Assembly: GCA_043228905.1 (NCBI GenBank)
Contig: JBHGNT010000010.1
Span: 6,696,001 to 6,760,000, forward strand
DNA: 64,000 bases
Origin: Azolla caroliniana
Taxonomy: Eukaryota; Polypodiophyta
Direction: 5' to 3'
The position numbers and the translations under genes were made by a program. Below, in pieces: positions 41,845 to 52,672 of this stretch (the stretch's first letter is position 1; each line of letters opens with the position of its first letter). The notes beneath the pieces were generated by a model. That model made no database searches. It saw only the letters and a list, made by a program, of their open reading frames with translations, and was not told the DNA's origin.

Positions 41845-44168
41845 GCGAAGAGAAAGGGAAGAAGAAGGTATCGGATTCCGGCACAGATAGGAATGAGTCA
41901 GACCGACACGAGTCCGACTTCGAGGAAAGCGGTGACGGGCCTTCAGGAATGAAGTCTGCGTCGGCTGAGAAGACCTCGACATCGGCTAATGACTGATTAC
42001 ACCGATCTACCCGCCAAAAGAACTTGATTGTTTGGTTCGGATACAACGAGTACATGGCGCATCACTATGCATACATGACCCGTGTAGCGGAAGTGCGTGA
42101 GCCAGAGAGCTACGCAGAAGCGGCGAAGGACATGAATTGGCGCGCCGCGATGGAGGAAGAGATGCACGCATTGGCGGAAAATGAGACCTGGGACCTGGTT
42201 GACGCACCAAAGGGTGTGAAGCCGATCAGATATAGGTGGTTGTACAAGGTCAAGTACAACATCGACGGCTCGGTCAACCGATACAAGGCCCAGTTAGTGG
42301 CAAAAGGCTACGTGCAAAAACACGGCATCGACTACGATGAGACGTTCGCGCCGGTTGCAAAGATGACGACCGTCCGTGTTTTGCTCGCAGTAGCTGCGGC
42401 CAAGGGGTGGCACCTACATCAGATGGATGTAAAGAATGCATTCTTGCAAGGTGAGCTTGAGGACCAAGTGTACATGGTACAGCCCCCCGGATTTCACTCC
42501 GAACCGAACATGTCGGCAGTATGCCGATTGAAGAAGTCCCTTTATGGACTGAAGCAAGCCCCGCGTGCCTGGAATGCGAAAATCACGCATCGGCTGTATC
42601 AGATGGGCTTTGCGACGTCAAAATCAGACTCCTCGTTGTTCATTCGGAAAGGTCGACTCGGGCCGGTCAGTATTTTACTCTATGTTGATGACTTGGTCAT
42701 CACGGCGCCGACCTAGGTGAGATCAACCGCGTGAAGCTCCAGCTTGCGGCATCATTCGACATGAAGGATCTGGGGGACCTTCATTACTTCCTCGGGATCG
42801 AAGTGATCCGTACCCCCGAAGGCATACTCATCAGCCCACGTCATTACGTGCTGAATATGCTCTCCAAATTCGGGATGGCAGAGTGTAAGTCCATCTCAAC
42901 TCCTCTGGATAGAACTGTCAAGCTTCGCCCTAATTCCGGCAAGGTTTGCGATCCAACATGGTTCGGACAAGTTGTTGGAAGCCTGATCTACTTGACAATC
43001 ACCCAACCCGATCTCAGTTATCCGGTCGGGGTGATCAATCAGTTCATGGCACGACCTACCGAGGAGCATCTTCAGTGTGCACAACGCGTACTGCGGTACG
43101 TAAGCGGCACTAAGGACCGCGGACTGCTATATCGGACCAATACAGCCCCGCAGTTGGTCGGCTACACCGATGCCGACTGGGCCGGCAATGTCACCGATCG
43201 CCGATCCACGTCCGGGTATGCGTTCTCTCTTGGGAGTGCCGCGATAGCGTGGAGTAGCAAGAAGCAGCCGACAGTTGCACTGTTGAGCACCGAAGCCGAG
43301 TATAGAGGGGCAGTTGTCGCAACATGCGAAGCCATATGGTTGAAGCGGCTACGCATGTTGCCATATGGTTGAAGCGGCTACTTAAGAATCTGCAGGTGGA
43401 GGTGTCTAATCCAACGACGATGTACTGCGAAAACCTCCGCAGCATCCAACTCACGAAGAACCCCGTCTTCCACGCACGGACCAAGCACGTTGAGGTGCAC
43501 TACCATTTTGTCCATGAGTGTGTCCTTTCTGGTGAAGTCGAACTTCAATATGTTCCGACAGATCGGCAGATCGCCGACATCTTCACCAAGCCTCTAGGTC
43601 TGGACAAGTTGCGACAATTTTCGGGTGCGCTTGGGTTGCGTCACTTCGACGTGCCGAACTTGAGGGGGAGAAACGTCCCAGATGACCACGAAAGGGAGCA
43701 TGAAAGGAGCGGAAAAGACCTCGGATCGGCTGAAGAAGCCGAGAGTGGATCCGCGGAAGAGTCCGAAAGCGGACACAAGGGGAGTAGCCGAAAGAAACAG
43801 TCAAAGCCAACCAGGCATGGGGGAGATGATGCCGTCAAGGGCAAGAAGACCGGAGACGAGTTGGAGAAGTCAACTCGGACGAGAGAGAAAACCGATCGGA
43901 GGTAGCCGAGTCGGTTCGGATGTTTGATTCAGATACACTGAATCAACTGAGGGCCAAGCGGAAAAGAAGACAGCAGGAGAAGCGCCAACACCGCGACAGC
44001 AAGGGACTTGTGAAGGGTCGTGGGAGCAGACAAGCCGACCAGAAGGGTCGAAGCGCGCGGAGTCGAACAGGCCGAGGAGCGCGAGTGAGGCGTGGAGCTA
44101 GGAGAAGCCGGAGCGTAGGTCCGGCAGAGCAGGCGAAACCTCAAGTTGAGCTTAAGGGGGAGTGTTGA
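41845..44168 (+). pseudogene. C5 RT, RNase H and C-terminal extension
   Basis: RT resumes with the linker and WDLVDAPKGVKPIRYRW, LHQMDVKNAFLQGE and LLYVDDLVITA; a frameshift lies near 42710. RNase H runs from 42731 with GYTDADWAGN and STEAEYRG. A 22-bp segment is repeated after a 7-bp filler at 43330-43380 and shifts the frame. RNase H ends IADIFTKPLGLDK, then the extension continues with Lys/Glu-rich sequence, a frameshift near 43885, SVRMFDSDTLNQLRAKRKRR, SRQADQKGRSARSRTGRG and finally PQVELKGEC with the TGA in the LTR (44166-44168). Confidence 0.9.
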
Positions 44169-44574
44169 GAGACAAGCTCAACATTTGTGCGTAATATGAT
44201 GCGTAACCAGTGCGTAGACTGGGTGCATAAAACCGGTACGCAGACCGGTGCGTAGAAAGGCTGTATCGGTGCGTAGACTGAAAGGCCATTAGAAAGATAT
44301 TCCTTGTAAGGAATAGTTTTGGGAGTAAGTGTCGAGGCTCATTTATGAGCAGTCAAGTACTGTCAGTACTTGTGTCAGCCATTGTCAGGGCTTGTATAAA
44401 AGTGCTCACTGAGCACATCCTATGTACAGATTGAGTATTATTTTCGAATTTAAGTCCTTGTGTTACTCTCTCTCTGTCTCTCCTGTGCGTACTGTGAAAA
44501 CCTAAGCTTTCCATTAAACCTGCGTTTTATGTTGTTCGGTTTTCCTATATTGCTTCCGCACGCCATTCTTTTCA
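44163..44574 (+). repeat. C5 3' LTR
   Basis: TGTTGAGAGACAAGCTC to TCTTTTCA, 412 bp, polypurine tract CTTAAGGGGGAG just upstream, TSD AATTA downstream. It differs from the 5' copy at roughly 15-20 positions. Confidence 0.93.
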
Positions 44575-44618
44575 AATTAGCTACCACACTTTATATTGCT
44601 TAGCTAATTAGCTACAAA
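44575..44618. repeat. Remainder of the palindromic array
   Basis: AATTAGCTACCACAC ... TTAGCTAATTAGCTAC continues the monomers of 30635-31093 on the other side of C5. Confidence 0.85.
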
Positions 44619-45355
44619 TTTACCTATCTGTTTTCTCCACTCATCAGGGAGAGTTGTATTGAAATTCCCCAAACATACTATAGTAGGGCAATAGGCATAT
44701 GCAAAACAAGCGATATGGTATGTATGTTGGCATGCTCGTAGGTGTACCAGCAGGTAGCAGTTCTGTCCTCTAGGGCTAAGCCGCAAGCGATGCAACGTGC
44801 TTGAACAGTCAATATATTGTTGTCTGGTTCTCCTACTTTTGGTAAGGGAGCAAGAATGTTGAAGTCCAATTCTTGTCTACACCTTACCATCCTCTCCACA
44901 AATTCTAGCTACTTCTTAAGGCAACCAACTACCTGTTCTTGATTTGTGTATTGTTCCTAAAACTTAGCCAAAAATTTAACCGATTTATCATTCCTTAATG
45001 AGGAACAATGAACAACAAGAAACAATAATAATTAACCTACTTTGAGATTCTCCTAATCTCCATCTATAGCTGTATTTTCCATTGGGGATCCAGCGGTCCC
45101 TCAATTTCGAGTTCATGCTGAACAACTTGTTCTAGGTAATGCCTAGCTGAGCACATTTTCATGTACAAGTTATTTATAGCATACTGGAAAAAAAATAGCT
45201 ACCTGAATCTTGTTTCTAATTATTGTCACTGCCAAAGTGACCTTGCCTTCCATCGCATCAACCAAAGTTGTTTTCACCACGTTAGAAACCAAAGTTCAAA
45301 TTTTTGAATATTCCCATAGATGACCTATTCACCATAATAAATGACATGTATTTAA
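44619..45355. other. Intergenic sequence; one unassigned minus-strand frame
   Basis: No recognised gene. A minus-strand frame at 44899-44678 (QARCIACGLALEDRTATCWY) has ordinary composition and could be an exon relic, but there is no second line of evidence. The rest is AT-rich. Confidence 0.35.
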
Positions 45356-45360
45356 GTAAT

Positions 45361-45800
45361 TGTTAAAGCTAATATGCTCAAGCATATGACAAACCAGCTC
45401 AACCGGATACCAACATAACATAGAGCAGAAGGTTTAATGGAGACCTTACACAGAGAATACATGGGAGAGACAGAGAGAACAGAACATAAACTCAATTCAA
45501 AATAATAATCGTATGTACATAGAATGTGCTCAAAGAGTACTTTTATACAAGTCCATAAAGGACTACTAGAAGTACTAATAGGTGCTTCAATGCTCAAACG
45601 AGCGACTAACACTGACTCCCAAAAATATGCCTACATACTAGGATGGATCCGTAGGCCTCTAACGGCCTACCGGTTTCAATCCGATCCGGATCCTGGTTCC
45701 GGATATCATCCAGACACCAATCTGGTTCACCGTTCCGAATACCAATCCGGCTCTGGCTTATTCAGCCGATCCAAATCCGCTTGAGCTTGCTCGCTCAACA
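45361..45800 (-). repeat. 3' LTR of copia element C4/C6
   Basis: On the minus strand TGTTGAGCGAGCAAGCTC to GCTTTAACA, 440 bp. Flanked at 45356-45360 by GTAAT. Same LTR family as 48997-49348, which lies in the opposite orientation. Confidence 0.9.
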
Positions 45801-48553
45801 CTCCTCCTCAAGCTCAACTTGAGGTTGGATTGTGGTGTCAGTTTCTGTGGTAGCCAGTTCTTCCGTCCGACTCCTTCTGGCGTCCTCTCGCCTCACTTGC
45901 GCTCCTCGTCCGGTCCAGTTCCGCTTCCCGTGACCCGTCCGGTTCTACGCTCCTCGACCTCCTTGGTCGGCTTGTCTGCTCAGCAGGCCCATCTCAATTC
46001 CTTCACTGCTATGACTCTGATGCTTGTCAACCCATCGGTTCCTCCGTATCGGTGTCGACTTCTGTTGCCTTCTCGTCTGCTTGGCCTTTAGTTGATCCAG
46101 CACCTCCGAATCAAATTGTTGAACCGAATCGGCTTCCTCCGATTCGTTCCACCTCTTGTCTAAATCGGTTTCCTCCGATTCGTTCCGGCTCTTGTTTGAG
46201 TTGGTAATCTCCAACTCGTCTTCCGTTTTCAAGCTCTTCAGCACATCGAACCACGTCTGGGACTTGGCCTTCTTCTGGTCGGCTCTGTCCTTCTTGAGTC
46301 TGCCGTCGTTGCCACTTGCTCTGACTTGTTCAGATGTGTCGACTTTTCCAGTCGACTCAGCTTCCTTTTTCTTCTTATCTCCCCCTATCTTGGTTCGTTC
46401 CTCTTTCTCTCCGGCTCCTTGTCCGGTGCCATTACCCGTTTCATTTCCCGTTCTCCCCTTCAAGTGCAGCACGTCAAGATGTTGAATGCCGAGCATCTCC
46501 GAAAAGTGTTGCAACTTGTCCAATCCGAGCGGCTTGGTGAAGATGTTGCCAACCTACCGATCTGTGTGAACATACCGAAGTTCAACTTCATCGCTTAGGA
46601 CCCACTCATGGACAAAGTGATAATGCACTTCTATGTGCTTTGTTCGAGCATGGAATATAGGGTTCTTGGTGAGTTGTATGCTGCTTATGTTGTCATAGTA
46701 GATCAGGATCGGGGTCGTCATCTTGATCCGGAGGTCTCACAGTAGTTGTTGAAGCCAAATGGCTTCATAGGTGGCAATGGTAGTGCCCCGGTATTCCGGC
46801 TTAGTGCTCGACAGAGCCACTGTTGGCTGCTTTTTGGTGCTCCATGCAACACCGCGCTACCAAGAGAGAACATATAACCGGAGGTGGATCGGCAATCTGA
46901 TGCATCACCGGCCCAGTCGGCATCCGTATAGCCGACTAGCTTCCCAGCTATACTGTGTCGGTGTAACGGTCCCTGGTCTTTCGTGCCGCTCACATATCGC
47001 AATAGTCGATGCGCGCACTGAAGGTGTTCCACGATCGGATTCTCTTCGATCTGACCCTTCACTGTCGGTGTCGTATCCTGATATCTTCTTCTTCCTGTTG
47101 TCTTTGCGCGTGAACCGTTTCCTTGGTTTCTTGCGTCAGGAGAGCACAATAGAGTCTCCACTACTCGATGGTTCTTCATCTGACTGATCATTCCGACTCA
47201 GTCCATTGTTTGACCCGCTCAGCCGAAAGGAGATCAGACTCTCTTCTAGAGTACAGAATTCTTCATCTTCTACCTGAAGCTCTCAGGGTTCACTAGCCTC
47301 ATCCTCCGGAATCGGGTCTTCATCGAGAGTTGGAGTCAATAGAGAGTACCATGATGCCGACTCATCAAACTCGACATCTCGACTTACTCGAACCTATTTA
47401 GTCCGAGGGTTATAACACTTATACTCCTTATGTTTATGTGTGTAGCCGACGAGTATGCACTTCTCCGACTTCGGATCCAACTTCCTCCGCTTCTCATCTG
47501 GTATATGCACATATGTTATGCTACCAAATATCCGAAGGTGTCTCAAATTCGGCTTCCGCCTGAAATACAGCTCATGTGCTGACACCTTATCTCCGATCCA
47601 GTTTTGGATGTAGATGGCCATCCGGACCGTCTCAGCCCCGTAAAATCCGGGCATGCTTTTCTCCTCCAGCAATGCCCTTGTCGCATCGATAATCGACCAG
47701 TTCTTTCTCTCAGCCACACCGTTTTGTTCCGGTGTGTATCGGCAACTGAATTCTCACCGAATTCCTTTTTAATGTAGATAACTATTGAATTGGCCAAAAA
47801 AGTATTATTTTCCTCCATCCAACCGCAGGCACTTGATCTTTCTTTTTGTTTCCCTCTGAAGTAGGCTTTGTAGATTCCGGAAACAATCGAAGGCTTCACT
47901 TTTCCTCTCAATGAGATAGATCCATGTGTGCCGGCTGTAGTCGTCGATAAAGGAGACAAAATACCGACTCCCACCAAGACTAACGTTTTGTGTCGGTCCC
48001 CATACATCTAAATGGATTGAGTCGAGCTTGTTACGACTCCGGTTTTGTTCACTGGGGAATGGAAGCCGGTGTTGCTTGCCGAGTTGGCAGGCTTCACATA
48101 TTTGGGCCTTCCGGCCACTTAATTTCGGCAATCCGAGAACACAACCTATTTCGATTGCATGTCTTCAAGCCTCCGGTAGTTGACGTGGTCGATCCGCTTG
48201 TGCTAGAGATCAATGTCTGATTCAGTCTTCTGTCCTTTGGCGAACAAGGCGATGCCTACATCATTGGTGTTGAGGACGAACACCCTCCCATCTCTGTGCC
48301 CTTGCGCGATTATCCGACCCTCTTCCTTGATGAAGCACCTGAGTTGCGTAAACCACACCTGCATTCCCTGGTCGAAGATTTGTCCGACCAACACCAAGTT
48401 CTTTGTGATTGTCGGAACATGAAGTACGTTCATCAGATTTCCCTTTTGTCTGACATGGGTTAAAGGGACTTCTCCGATATGCACAATCCGGTGAAGGGTG
48501 TCGTCTCCGGTTTCAACAATTCCTGATCTTTTTGGTTTCTCTAAAAACAAGAA
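45795..48553 (-). pseudogene. C4/C6 pol, minus strand: protease end, integrase, RNase H, extension; RT deleted
   Basis: From right to left: EWFLFLEKPKRSGIVETGDD, pre-integrase block, CEACQLGKQHRLPF, integrase core (HLDVWGPTQNVS, FIDDYSRHTWIY), then the linker. At about 47037 the linker is joined directly to PIVEHLQCAHRLLRYVSG, so the whole RT is missing. RNase H (GYTDADWAGD) is partly frameshifted. The extension (46523-45795) is well preserved: AKSQTWFDVLKSL, NSNKSRNESEETD with an internal 12-residue duplication, RRNRWVDKHQSHS, one stop, then the tail to PQVELEEEC. The frame breaks at 48553 exactly where the C6 fragment ends. Confidence 0.88.
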
Positions 48554-48991
48554 CCATTATATGACCATATTCAAACCCCCCCCATAATGGGCGTATTACA
48601 CAATAATTTGTAACAAGAAACAAAAAATACAAAAATACAACAAAGGTGATCATGTACTAGGACTTCCGTCATAGTTGAGCTGAAATCATCTCCACGCCCA
48701 TTTGTTGCTAAATTGACCAAAACCGTTCAAGACGTTATTGGCCATGGAGACCTTCTCCAACCCAAGCTTTCCCATGGTCACGCAATCCTGAACGAAGTGG
48801 TACAGAACTTGGATGTGCTTTGAGGCATTATGATGCACCGTGTTCTTTGCTATAGCTAAGGATAAAAGCATGGGAATGGAAACACTATTATAACTAATTA
48901 GCTGCTAAAATGGCCATAGCTATTTAGCTATTTGTTTAGCTAATTTTTCGTAGGCAAATCATAAGGATCATTTACGAACATTTTTTGCTTT
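48554..48991. other. Flanking DNA carried in the inversion, with a copia RNase H fragment
   Basis: Minus strand 48871-48686 reads AKNTVHHNASKHIQVLYHF, the end of a different copia RNase H. Degenerate TAGCTAATTAGCT-like repeats follow near 48890-48950. Both belong to the original flank of the C4/C6 insertion if the inversion model is right. Confidence 0.6.
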
Positions 48992-48996
48992 ATTAC

Positions 48997-49348
48997 TATA
49001 GAGGGAGCAAGCTCAATCGGATCCGGATCCAGATCAGATTGAAACTGGTAGGCCGTTAGAGGCCTATAGATCCAGCCTAGTACGTAGGCATATTTTTGGG
49101 AGTCAGTGTCAGTTGCTCATATGAGCATTGAAGTACCTGTCAGTCCTTTATGGACTTGTATAAAAGTGCTCTCTAAGCACATTCTATGTAGTACAGAGGA
49201 TTATTATTTTGAATTGAGTTTATGTTTTGTTCTCTCTGTCTCTCCCGTGTATTCTCTGTGTAAGGTCTCCATTAAACCTTCTTCTCTACGTTCTGTTGGT
49301 ATCCGGTTGAGCCGGTTTGTCATACGCTTCCGCATATTAACTTTAACA
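48997..49348 (+). repeat. 5' LTR of C4/C6, plus orientation
   Basis: TATAGAGGGAGCAAGCTC (from TGTTGAGCGAGCAAGCTC) to ACTTTAACA, 352 bp; about 90 bp of U3 is missing compared with 45361-45800. Preceded by ATTAC (48992-48996), the reverse complement of the GTAAT beside the 3' LTR. Confidence 0.88.
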
Positions 49349-49360
49349 TGGTATCAGAGC
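49349..49360 (+). promoter_or_regulatory. Primer-binding site of C4/C6
   Basis: TGGTATCAGAGC immediately after the LTR, initiator-tRNA-Met type. Confidence 0.92.
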
Positions 49361-49443
49361 CTGAGGGTTCAAACTCCTTTGCAGCCGACGGACGTTTTCG
49401 AAGACAAACCCTATCACCCGGTCAAGAATAGAAGAGAACCAAG

Positions 49444-50446
49444 ATGGATAGAGGTATGGCAAGTTTGCTTCCCATAGAAAAGCTCGACTGGAGAAACTAT
49501 GCATCGTAGTCATATAAAATGTAACAATACCTACTAGGGCATGGTTACTGGAGCTATGTGGAAGGAACGAACAATGTAGCGCCGGAGCCGGCTCACAAGG
49601 ATTTCTCGGCATGGGAACAAGGGAGAGTAGAGTGTTTTATTGCATCGCATCCTATGTGCACGATCAAATGTTCGGCTACATCTAGGATGCAAAAATGCCG
49701 AAGGAGGCTTGGGAAAATCTTCCGAAGATTTTCGCCGCAAGTACCACAGCCTGTAAGTTGCAGCTCCAACAAGAACTGAACAACATCCGACAGAGAGATC
49801 TGTCGGTTATGGAGTACACCACTAATATAAAGGAGATTTGTGACGCGCTCGGGTCCATCAATGTGACAGTGGACGAAGACGAAATGGTACAAATCTCCCT
49901 TGGTGGTCTTGCGGACGACAATCTTCTTCGACCTGTAATCGATGTTGATGGTCGAAGAAAACCACGCGTGTGGGTCAAGGAACACTCAATTGGACAATCG
50001 GATGTTGTACACGGAGGCAGACCGGCCCTGTGGGCGTGGAGGACGAGGTGGGTTGGTACACAATCAGGCGGCCGACAAGAGCAAAATCGAAGGCACCGAG
50101 ATAGTGCCAACAACAGTTCCGGACCATCCACGAGCAAGGGAAGTCAAAACGGCGTAGGAAACCGGCAAGGGAAGGCTAACACGGAACGCTGGTATTGTGG
50201 CAAGAAAGGCCACAGAGAAAGTGAGTGTTGGAAGAAGCGCGCCAATTCGGACAAATCCGGATCTGGCAAGGCCGAACAGGGAAACCGGCAAAGCTTGCAC
50301 TACGCCGAAGGATCAGAAGGATCCGGAACCGAGAAGACCGTTAAAGGGCCATCCTTCGTGATGAAGCACAAGGCGAACTCGATGAAGAAGACCACTTCCG
50401 GATTAGAGGAAGTGTGGTACGTTCATTCGGGAGCATCTAATCACAT
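49444..50446 (+). pseudogene. C4/C6 gag and protease start
   Basis: MDRGMASLLPIEKLDWRNYA at ATG 49444, two early stops, a frameshift near 49620, then QRDLSVMEYTTNIKEICDAL, a small deletion, and the knuckle CWYCGKKGHRESEC (about 50187-50228). The frame reaches VWYVHSGASNH, with the catalytic Asp changed to His, and stops matching at 50446. The missing continuation is found in reverse orientation at 48553. Confidence 0.88.
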
Positions 50447-50975
50447 TCAGAAAATAAAAAGGTTATATTTTGTGTCTCTTTGTCTCTCACTCTCCCTCTC
50501 TTCTTGCTTCAAGTTGTCGAGCAGACCTTTTTGTTTCTTTGATTTCATCTACACAATTTTATGGTCTATTAGCACACATAAGTAGTCATCTATTCATGTC
50601 GACCATTTCCAACACGCACACCCAACACACAATTCCTCTCACCACCCCCACACACCCACACCACACCAAATTATATGCCCACTTTTGTAGTTGGTTGTTG
50701 CATTCCTCATTAAGATTCTAATTTGTATACAAACCAAACCATTCCCAATCTAGAAACAATATTTTTTATTTCAAAGCTAAGGGAGAAGTTGTTATGTTTG
50801 AGGGCATGAATGCTTGTACAAGAAGTTTGCAACTTATGCACAACAATTTAAATCCATGCCACACATCTTCAGGATTCAAGAGGATATATAAATTTATAGT
50901 TAATTCTATTGATGAATTTGGTTTGTTCCTCCAAATGTGAAATACTACCAGAATTCTTATTGCAAATGGTATATC
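50447..50975. other. Non-coding sequence, nothing recognised
   Basis: CT- and CA-rich, then AT-rich DNA. No gene, RNA or repeat unit identified. Confidence 0.5.
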
Positions 50976-51611
50976 TGTTAGGAATATGTCCCTCTGGGAG
51001 GAGTTGACTGGTCGGGCGGAGAGCTAACAATCGATGTTATGGAGAGTCGATAGTAGACAATCCAAGTCGAAGACAAGACCGACTAGTCGAGCCGACCGGA
51101 GGGTCAACAACAAGGCCGATTAATCGGACCGACTGGAGAGTTGGCTAGTCGATTTGACGAGTCGACTAGTCGGTTGATTGACTGTTACTATAATAATAGG
51201 AATAATAGTAGCAGAGGCTACATTTGTAAATAGCCCATATAGTGTATATGTATAAATGCACTTAGGGCAAACATAGTAGTGTAGAACAAAAAGTATAGAA
51301 TTGTGTAGAGTTCCTGTAGTTGAGAGTTACAGAGAGGAGTGCGTGAGAGGGAGTGGTGACAGAGTTTGAGCACACTTGTCAAGAACCCTAAGTGGTTATC
51401 CTTTGAGTATCAAAGAAGTGTTGTAACCATTCTTTGTACTCTCCATGTATAGTGGAAGATCTATTCTCCCGTGGTTTTCCCCATTTAGGGTTTTCACGTA
51501 AAATTATGTGCATTGTATATCTCTGTCTATTGTTTGCTATTTTCTGTTTCCGCATTATTGTGTATTTCATAGTCGGCATTCCTCACGAATCTAAGGGATT
51601 GGATCCCATCA
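50976..51611 (+). repeat. Solo LTR
   Basis: TGTTAGGAATATG to GGATCCCATCA, 636 bp, flanked by perfect ATATC repeats (50971-50975 and 51612-51616). TATA-like TATGTATAAATGC near 51247 fixes the plus orientation. Its U3 contains reiterated GACTAGTCG/AGTCGACTAG motifs (51060-51180). The sequence is unrelated to the other LTRs here. No internal coding region is attached, so it arose by LTR-LTR recombination. Confidence 0.8.
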
Positions 51612-51616
51612 ATATC

Positions 51617-52439
51617 CTTGTCCCAACATTAATTCTTTTTTATGTTCAAAACACAATAAAAATAGTGTGATTGTCTATGCACTACTTTCGGAATGTATCT
51701 TGGATCGCATACATAAATTCTCACTTAGTGAATGGACTCTAGAATCCAACCATCAAACTTCATGTATGAACTTCAAATGTATGAAAATATTGGAATGTGA
51801 GAAGGCAATTGAAGGCACTACAACTATATTTCAGCATAAACCTTAAATGAACACCCATGTATTCAAAGATAGTTGAGGATATGTTTTTAATGACAAATAT
51901 ACAATTGGGTGCCGCACTAGAATGTAAATGGGAAGCTTTCAAGAAAATCATTTTCTCATCTACAAATTAATGTTTTACAACCAAGCATACACATTGCAAA
52001 GGGATAAAAAAATGTAGCACAAAGAAAAAATGGTTTGGTAAGGAATGTTATGAAGCTTGAAAGTATCTTATGAGTTTCGATGTAGTCAAGGATAGGGAAA
52101 ATTACCAAACCATTTGCATTAATACAAAAGAGTACAAAATACTTATTTAGAGGAAGAGAAGAATGTGGGAAGTTACTCAACAATTTCTCCAAACATAAGA
52201 GAATGCACATCCATATGCTAAATTTTGGGGAAATTTAAGGGGGAAAGATGTTAATAGGCATGACAACTTAATTGTTATATACTTGTCAATTTATTGTAAG
52301 AATCTATATGAGCTATCAATTTCCAAAAACAATGTGTTATGATTCTCTTTCACATGTCTCTCTTCTTTACAATTGAAAATGTATGCATTGATATTAAGAA
52401 ATTGGCATCTCGAAAGGCAATTGATCTTCAATGTATAAA
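51617..52439. other. AT-rich intergenic DNA
   Basis: Only short frames without recognisable similarity; no features seen. Confidence 0.5.
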
Positions 52440-52672
52440 GGTTGAAATGCTCAAATGGATGGGATAGGAAGAACATATATGGAGAAGTGATATGTTTAAT
52501 GATACATTACAAGTTACAACGTGGCATGCCCTACAATTGGACTATGAATTGGATTAAACATTTACACAAAGGCGGAAATGTAAATTATGTAAGCAATTAT
52601 CGAACAATCATGGTCGGCTCAATAATGACAAAATTTATTTGGATGTGTAAATTGAATCAAAGATAATTCCTA
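52440..52672 (+). pseudogene. Possible LINE reverse-transcriptase fragment
   Basis: MPYNWTMNWIKHLHKGGNVNYVSNYRTIMVG resembles the fingers motif of LINE-type RT (W..I.PLHKKGD..N..NYR.I). No catalytic motif follows, and the open frame is only 74 codons. Orientation is opposite to the better LINE remnant at 57271-58780. Confidence 0.4.

Larger units (their letters stand above)
31094..44574 (+). mobile_element. Copia element C5, interrupted by G3
   Basis: LTR to LTR with TSD AATTA (31089-31093 and 44575-44579), inserted into the palindromic array. Removing G3 (33768-41840) leaves about 5.4 kb. Gag and pol carry several stops, a gag deletion and a 29-bp duplication in RNase H, so it is defective. 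Confidence 0.94.

Noticed and set aside
33763-41845. 5-bp TSD for G3
   Set aside because: Only ACGC matches on both sides, and excision with 4 bp, not 5, restores the C5 reading frame.
44678-44899. Host gene fragment on the minus strand
   Set aside because: The translation looks protein-like but is short, with no recognisable motif, splice sites or homologue in memory; left as unassigned.
48997-50446. C6 as a separate, 3'-truncated copia element
   Set aside because: Its break point matches the C4 break point exactly and the TSDs are reverse complements, so one inverted element is the simpler reading.
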